64,000 bases of DNA, taken from Egibacter rhizosphaerae. Its GTDB lineage: Bacteria; Actinomycetota; Nitriliruptoria; Euzebyales; Egibacteraceae. The notes beneath the pieces are model-generated. The model was not told the DNA's origin. It was given only the letters and a program-made list of their open reading frames with translations, and did not search any database. Location of the stretch: contig NZ_CP036402.1 of NCBI RefSeq assembly GCF_004322855.1, positions 744,001-808,000 on the forward strand, written 5' to 3'. A program made the position numbers and the translations under genes. Positions 59,595 to 64,000 of this stretch are shown here, piece by piece; position 1 is the first letter of the stretch, and each line of letters opens with the position of its first letter.

Positions 59595-60539
59595 TCAGCC
59601 GACCAACGCGGGGAATGCGGCCCCCGTACGCGCGGTGCTCTCGTCCCACAGCCGGCGGGCGGTCTCGCGGTCGCAGGCCTCCCGGCTCATGCCCACTCGG
59701 GTGGGGTGACCACGCGACTCGCCGGGTCCGTCGGGACCGAAGTAGTCACCGCCGTCGACGTCCGGCATCGTGGCGGCATAGACGATGGGCCAGGCGCCCT
59801 GTGCGGGGTGTTGGGCCCCCAGCCGGTTGACGAGACGCATCAGCGCCGTGCGCAGTCGGGACCCCTGCATGCGCGGACCGACCGTCTGCAACCCGGTGGC
59901 CGCGTACCCCGGGTGGGCCGCCACCGACGTGAGGTGCACGCCGGCGGCGTCCGCGCGACGCTGCAGCTCCTGCGTGAACAGCAGGTTGGCGAGCTTGGAC
60001 CGGCCGTACGCCCGCCACTTGCGGTACCGGTGCTCGCTGTCGAGGTCATCGAGGTCCAGGCGGCCCATCCGGTGGGCCGTGCTCGAGACGTTGACCACCC
60101 GTGGTGCGCCAGCCGAGAGCAGAAGCGGTAGCAAGTGGCCGGTCAGGGCGAAGTGGCCGAGGTGGTTGATGCCGAACTGGAGCTCGAACCCTTCGGCGGT
60201 CCTGCGGTAGGGCGTTGCCATGACCCCGGCGTTGTTCACGAGGACGTCGACCCGGTCGACCCGCTCCGCGGTGTCGTGTGCTGCGGCCTCCACGGACCCG
60301 AGATCGGACAGGTCGAGCTCCACCGACTCGACGTGGGCCGTGGGGACCTGTCCCCGCATCCAGCTGGCCGTCTCGGCACGCTTGGCGGCATCGCGGGCGG
60401 CGAGCACCACGGTGGCCCCGCGCTCGGCCAGCTGTCGGCAGACCTCTCGGCCGAGGCCACCCGTCGCCCCGGTGACCAGCGCGACGCGCCCGGACTGAGC
60501 AGGGGCGTGCTCGGGTCTCCAGCGGCTCGCTCGGACCAT
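59595..60539 (-). CDS. Short-chain dehydrogenase/reductase
   Basis: 314 residues. VALVTGATGGLGREVCRQLAERG (NADP-binding TGxxxGxG), LVNNAGVMATPYR, the catalytic Ser in VVNVSSTAHR and Tyr-x-x-x-Lys in AYGRSKLANLLFTQEL are complete; the subgroup resembles retinol-dehydrogenase/WWOX-like SDRs. ATG 60539 has GGAGCC. Divergent from the HTH regulator at 60706, which may control it. Substrate unknown. Confidence 0.92.
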   Translation of the reverse strand: MVRASRWRPEHAPAQSGRVALVTGATGGLGREVCRQLAERGATVVLAARDAAKRAETASWMRGQVPTAHVESVELDLSDLGSVEAAAHDTAERVDRVDVLVNNAGVMATPYRRTAEGFELQFGINHLGHFALTGHLLPLLLSAGAPRVVNVSSTAHRMGRLDLDDLDSEHRYRKWRAYGRSKLANLLFTQELQRRADAAGVHLTSVAAHPGYAATGLQTVGPRMQGSRLRTALMRLVNRLGAQHPAQGAWPIVYAATMPDVDGGDYFGPDGPGESRGHPTRVGMSREACDRETARRLWDESTARTGAAFPALVG

Positions 60540-60705
60540 GACCGGGCTCCGATCGACGGACGGGGGGGGGCGCAAGGCGCGATGGCAATCGCCGAGCCTA
60601 CCCACCGCCGGCGTGGCCGCAGTCGCAGGATGCAGAGCCACGGGTCGTCGGACGACGCGGTGGAGAACCACGACAGGGCCGGAGCAGGACGGTTACCGTG
60701 GACAC

Positions 60706-61347
60706 GTGGATCCCGACGCTCGCCAGCGCGCTCTCGCCAGCGAAGCACGGCTGCGCATCCTCCGGCGACTCGAGGAGCGCGGCGACGCGACGGCCCGGGA
60801 GCTGGCCGAGGACCTGAGCCGCCACGAGAACACGATCCGCGAGCATCTCGGCACGCTCGAGAACGCCGGGTTGGTGAGCGCACGCGAGACGCCGACCGGT
60901 CGCCGCGGACGTCCGTCCCGCCGCTATCAGCCCCGCACCGAGCACGATCCGCACACCGGACTCGCCAGGGCCCTCGCGGCACAAATCTCGCACCGCCCCG
61001 AAGCCGCGAGGGAGCAGGGCCGTGAGGCCGGGCGGCCGTGGGGCGAGCGCCTCGTTCTCGAGCGCGAGAGCGGCCCCCGGGCGGAGCCACTGCGCGAGGT
61101 GGTGGCCGTGCTCGACGAACTCGGCTTCGCACCGACGCTTCGTGAGGACGCGATCGGGACCTGCATCGAAATGCGCGGCTGTCCGTTCGGCGAACTCGCC
61201 CGCGAACAGACCGATGTCGTCTGCGGCGCGCACCGTGGGCTGTTGGAAGGGGCGCTCGCAGCGGCGGGCGCGGGCTGGGACGGGATCGATCTGGCGCCGT
61301 TCGCGACCTCGGCCGCGTGCGTCGCGCGGCTCGAACCGAGTGGCTGA
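60706..61347 (+). CDS. ArsR/SufR-like HTH regulator with cysteine-rich C-terminus
   Basis: 213 residues. The winged helix is ALASEARLRILRRLEERGDATARELAEDL, SRHENTIREHLGTLENAGLV with a GRRGRPSRRYQ wing. The C-terminal third has four Cys (in GTCIEMRGCPFGE, VVCGAHRG and SAACVARL) that could hold an Fe-S cluster or zinc, as in SufR-like repressors, but the spacing (C-x5-C-x13-C) differs from classic SufR. GTG 60706 is the likely start though it lacks a good ribosome binding site. Divergent from the SDR gene. Confidence 0.82.
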   Translation: MDPDARQRALASEARLRILRRLEERGDATARELAEDLSRHENTIREHLGTLENAGLVSARETPTGRRGRPSRRYQPRTEHDPHTGLARALAAQISHRPEAAREQGREAGRPWGERLVLERESGPRAEPLREVVAVLDELGFAPTLREDAIGTCIEMRGCPFGELAREQTDVVCGAHRGLLEGALAAAGAGWDGIDLAPFATSAACVARLEPSG

Positions 61348-61377
61348 GATCGGCCGGCCACCGGCCGGACCGCGAGG

Positions 61378-62697
61378 TCACGAAGGCTCGGGGGCTGTCT
61401 CCTCCAGCTCGCGGCCACGGGTCTCGGGCAGCAGGCCGTAGAGGAGCGCGAGCACGGCAGCGGGGCCGCACACCAGCAGCGCTGCGGGCGCGAACGAGCC
61501 GGTCACGTCGACGAGCACCCCGAACCCGAACAACCCCAACACGGAGCCCACGACCCCGCTGGCCGCCAACCATCCGCCGGCGGTCGAGCGGACCGAGGTC
61601 GGGAACACCTCGGTGTCGAGCGCCCCGCCCGCAGGCGTGTAGGCGCTCATCGCGACGATCGAGGTCAGGTATCCGACGGCGAACGCGAGGAAGCCGTCCG
61701 AGTAGGCCACCACCGCCATCACCGCCGCGAGCGCCATGGTGCTCGCCGCGGCGGCGCGGCGCCCCAGTCTGTCGGCGACGAAGCGTCCGACGACGAGGCC
61801 GACCAACCCGACGGGCCCGGCCGCGAGCACGAGACCGCTCATCCCGATGGGTGACGCACCGAGCATCCCCTCGCCGTAAACGAACAGGTAGGTCCACGCC
61901 GGTCCGATCACCAGGCCCACCCCCGCCGTGATCGCACAGAGGATCGCGAGGCGCCCCCGGTATCCTGCCGGCATGCGCCCGAGGCGTTGGTGCAGTCTCT
62001 GGCTCTCAGCCGCGCGCTGGAAGCGCGGGGGCTCGCTCACGCGCCGCGCGACGAACGGCACGAGCACGAGAGGGATGAGCACCAGCGCGAGCACCTCGCG
62101 GAAGCCCGGATCGGGCAGGGCGACGTCGAGCAGACCCCGCGCCACCGAGATGATCCCGGAGCCGACGGCGTAGGCCCCGCCGATGAACGCGATCGCGGCG
62201 CTGCGGTCCCGGCTGCGCGTCTCCTCCGCCGCGATCACCATCGCGACCACGTCGGTGGCCGTCAGCAGTGGCCGGCTGATCGCCAGCAGGGCCACGAGCA
62301 CCCAGAACGCCGGTGACCCGGCCGCGAGCGCGGTTGCGAGCAGGCCGACGGCGGTCGTTGCCAGCAAGGTGCGGCGCCGCCCGAACCGATCGGCCAGGCT
62401 GGACGCCGGCAGGCTCCCCAGCGACGCCAGCCGCACGATGGCGAACCCGACGCCGAGGGTCGTCAGCGTCAACCCGATCTGTGCCATCGGGTCGTCCGGG
62501 GCGTCCGGCATCGGCTCGCCGAACTCGTTGGCGACGTCGGCCGCGATCGCGGTGAAGCCGAATTGCGCGCTGCCGGCGAAGAGGGCGAGCAACCCCGCCG
62601 CGACGATCGGCGGGGCGAGCCAGCCCGGACGGGTGAAGCGTCCGGACCCGGTCCCCGGGGTGCGCTCGCTCGGCGTCCGACTCGTCATCCAACCCAT
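61378..62697 (-). CDS. MFS transporter
   Basis: 439 residues, twelve hydrophobic segments. MFS motif A-like loops SLADRFGRRRTLLATTA and GRFVADRLGRRAAAASTMA follow TM2 and TM8, and LPETRGRELEE closes the last helix, as in the metabolite:H+ symporter branch. The substrate is unknown. ATG 62697; ATG 62688 is also possible. The rhodanese gene upstream on the same strand is 60 bp away. Confidence 0.92.
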   Translation of the reverse strand: MGWMTSRTPSERTPGTGSGRFTRPGWLAPPIVAAGLLALFAGSAQFGFTAIAADVANEFGEPMPDAPDDPMAQIGLTLTTLGVGFAIVRLASLGSLPASSLADRFGRRRTLLATTAVGLLATALAAGSPAFWVLVALLAISRPLLTATDVVAMVIAAEETRSRDRSAAIAFIGGAYAVGSGIISVARGLLDVALPDPGFREVLALVLIPLVLVPFVARRVSEPPRFQRAAESQRLHQRLGRMPAGYRGRLAILCAITAGVGLVIGPAWTYLFVYGEGMLGASPIGMSGLVLAAGPVGLVGLVVGRFVADRLGRRAAAASTMALAAVMAVVAYSDGFLAFAVGYLTSIVAMSAYTPAGGALDTEVFPTSVRSTAGGWLAASGVVGSVLGLFGFGVLVDVTGSFAPAALLVCGPAAVLALLYGLLPETRGRELEETAPEPS

Positions 62698-62757
62698 CCT
62701 GGTGGCCGCAGATGCCGGTTCGGTGTCGGCAAGGAGGCCAGAACCGCTCGTCCGGAA

Positions 62758-63144
62758 CTACCCGTCCGGAGAGAGTCCGGCCTCGACCAGCTTCTCGTAG
62801 CCCCCGATGTTCGTGACGTCGGCGAAGCCCATGGCCGCCATCACGCGCGCGGCATGGCCGCTGCGGTTGCCGGAGCGGCAGTACAGGTAGTAGGGCTCGT
62901 CGCGGGGCAGCTCCTCGACGCGCTCGCGGAAGTCCTCCCCCTGCACGTCGATCAGCTCGGCCCCCGAGAGGTGCCCGTCCGCGTACTCGGCAGGGGTCCG
63001 CACGTCGATGAGCCGCGCCGACGCACTGCGTTCGGCGAACTCCGCGGCGCCTTCGGGTTCGGGTAGGTCGCGCGGTGCGTCCGGACCGTCCCCCCGCGAG
63101 GGGACGGTCGCCAACACCAGCGAGGTCACCAGGGCGAGCACCAC
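62758..63144 (-). CDS. Exported rhodanese-like sulfurtransferase
   Basis: 128 residues from GTG 63144; AGGAGG lies 11 bases upstream. A short signal peptide or anchor (VLALVTSLVLATVPS) precedes one rhodanese domain with LIDVRTPAEYADGHLSGAELID and active-site loop CRSGNRSGHAA. The active Cys is present. Single-domain exported rhodaneses transfer sulfane sulfur or act as redox carriers in the periplasm/cell wall zone. Might be co-transcribed with the MFS gene. Confidence 0.88.
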   Translation of the reverse strand: MVLALVTSLVLATVPSRGDGPDAPRDLPEPEGAAEFAERSASARLIDVRTPAEYADGHLSGAELIDVQGEDFRERVEELPRDEPYYLYCRSGNRSGHAARVMAAMGFADVTNIGGYEKLVEAGLSPDG

Positions 63145-63481
63145 GATGGCTTCGTCCTCCTGCGCGTGTGGCTTCCGCGTGGTCGGCTCGATCGGGGATC
63201 GAGGGGGCGGACCGGCATCCGGGAGCGTGGCTGCATCGGGGGATGCGACCCGCCGTCGGAGGCGAGTGTGCCCGCTCGACCGCGGGCACGCACGCTCGCA
63301 GCGTCGGAGGGCTCCGTTGTGCCCCGCTCTGTCGCTGCTCGGCTGCCCGGACTCGAGCGGCTCGGGGTAACCACGAAGCGACCCCTTGTGCTTAATTCGA
63401 TTAAGGCCTACGTTCTGCCACCGCGCCGGGCGTTGCCCTAAGCCGGCGCGCTTCTGACCGCCACGATGCGGAGGTCTCGTC
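63145..63481. other. Intergenic region between rhodanese and GDPD genes
   Basis: About 335 bases with no convincing gene. It carries a perfect AT-rich palindrome (separate entry) 77 bp before the GDPD start, in a short stretch that is much lower in GC than the surroundings. Confidence 0.5.
63391..63405. promoter_or_regulatory. AT-rich palindrome upstream of the GDPD gene
   Basis: CTTAAT-TCG-ATTAAG is a perfect inverted repeat with a three-base centre at 63391-63405, standing out in a sequence of over 70% GC. A repressor or activator site for the downstream gene is likely. Confidence 0.5.
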
Positions 63482-64000
63482 ATGCCCTCACGGTCGATCC
63501 CCCACCCACGCCGACTCCTGCTCGCCCTGATGGCAGTAGCGCTGGCCGCGGTACTCGCACCCGCAGCGACCGCCACTGCCGACGACGACGCCGACACCGA
63601 CCGGGTCCGCGTCGGCCCCGCCCCGGGGACTTCCAGAACGTGGCCCACCGCGGTGCTTCCGGCATGGCGCCGGAGAACACGCTGGCCGCCTTCGAGCTCG
63701 CCCTCGACCAGCGGGCGAACTGGATCGAGTTCGACCTCGTGATGACGGCGGACGAGGAGATCGTCATCGTCCACGACACGAGCCTCGCATCGACCACCGA
63801 TGCGCAGGAGGTCTTTCCCGACCGCTCGCCATGGCTGGTCGAGGACTTCACCCTCGAAGAGATCAAGGAGCTGGACGCCGGCTCACACTTCAATCCCCGG
63901 TTCGCGGGCGAGGAGGTGCCCACACTGCGGGAGGCGATCGAGACGATCGGCCAGCGGGCCGGCGTGCAGCTCGACGTCAAGTCGCCGGACCGCTACCCCG
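63482..64000 (+). pseudogene. Secreted glycerophosphodiester phosphodiesterase, frameshifted; 3' end beyond window
   Basis: From ATG 63482 (GGAGGT eight bases upstream) a signal peptide (LLLALMAVALAAVLAPAATATA) leads to a frame that ends at 63742. The GDPD domain continues in another frame from about 63630: NVAHRGASGMAPENTLAAFELAL, EFDLVMTADEEIVIVHD, LKELDAG-like EIKELDAGSHFN and VQLDVKSPD, so a one-base shift in the run CCCCGGGG near 63625 separates signal and enzyme. Key His, Glu and Asp residues of GDPD are present. The family releases glycerol-3-phosphate from phosphodiesters or teichoic acids. Either a fresh mutation or a sequence error. The gene runs past the right edge. Confidence 0.75.

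Noticed and set aside
63142-63147. ATC at 63147 as start codon of the rhodanese gene
   Set aside because: It is eight bases after AGGAGG, but two GTG codons follow at once (63144 and 63141), so a normal GTG start is simpler.

Overview
The window is a chromosomal segment from a very GC-rich actinobacterium. Codon third positions are almost always G or C, GTG starts are common, and many proteins are strongly acidic (Asp/Glu-rich). It holds a cell-wall-binding-repeat-2 lipoprotein, a tmsA/tmsB pair for 10-methyl fatty acids, and a mec-cysO-cysM-murI-MBL-rph-rdgB run like the one in Mycobacterium tuberculosis. Together these suggest a deep-branching, possibly salt-adapted lineage such as Nitriliruptoria/Euzebyales; the placement is inference. 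No rRNA, CRISPR array or insertion sequence was seen.

Layout. 1-4.4 kb (minus): a secreted murein-recycling operon, amiE-like > nagZ > namZ (cut by the left edge), with a recognisable promoter. 4.8-7.2 kb: a secreted I36-type inhibitor and an ECF sigma factor coupled to a membrane protein. 7.4-9.5 kb: tRNA-Leu(TAG) and a K+ channel with two RCK modules. 9.6-15.9 kb: LysR/aldo-keto reductase divergent pair with two operator-like palindromes, a SnoaL-type ECF sigma factor, GyrI-like, VOC and DUF488 proteins. 16-23.2 kb (minus): L-2-hydroxyglutarate oxidase, tmsB/tmsA, gamma-glutamyltransferase lipoprotein, CWB2 lipoprotein. 23.4-25.5 kb: an OsmC-like gene with an in-frame UGA at the peroxidatic-cysteine position, beside remnants of a cox-type locus. 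25.6-33.3 kb: S9 peptidase and a 1,905-residue single-chain acyl-CoA carboxylase whose only plausible start codon is ATC. 33.3-36.9 kb: M23 murein hydrolase, adenosine deaminase, an RCK-only protein. 37.2-39.7 kb: an Asp/Ala repeat peptide, a JmjC-type oxygenase and a thioredoxin-like Fe-S protein in one tight operon. 39.8-46.2 kb: D-lactate-type dehydrogenase, a broken lactate permease, and a broken RHS gene with an orphan C-terminal cassette and a candidate immunity gene. 46.6-51.5 kb (minus): the cysteine / murI / RNase PH operon. 51.7-52.7 kb: selD, itself with an in-frame UGA at codon 17. 52.8-64 kb: MarR regulator, HD-GYP protein, site-2 protease, lycopene cyclase, baeRF-type protein, SDR, HTH regulator, MFS transporter, rhodanese, and a frameshifted glycerophosphodiester phosphodiesterase.

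How the genes work together. The strongest theme is selenium. SelD makes selenophosphate, and both selD and the osmC-like gene appear to be read through UGA as selenocysteine, each with a stem-loop just downstream. The selA, selB and tRNA-Sec genes are not in this window. A second theme is cysteine supply through the protein thiocarboxylate CysO, which here carries two residues after Gly-Gly and so probably needs trimming by Mec. The most novel-looking unit is the peptide/oxygenase/Fe-S trio at 37.2-39.7 kb. Several accessory genes (lctP, RHS, septum-formation lipoprotein, GDPD, LysR, coxM) are frameshifted or truncated while long housekeeping genes are intact, which points to local gene decay, though homopolymer sequencing errors remain possible for some.
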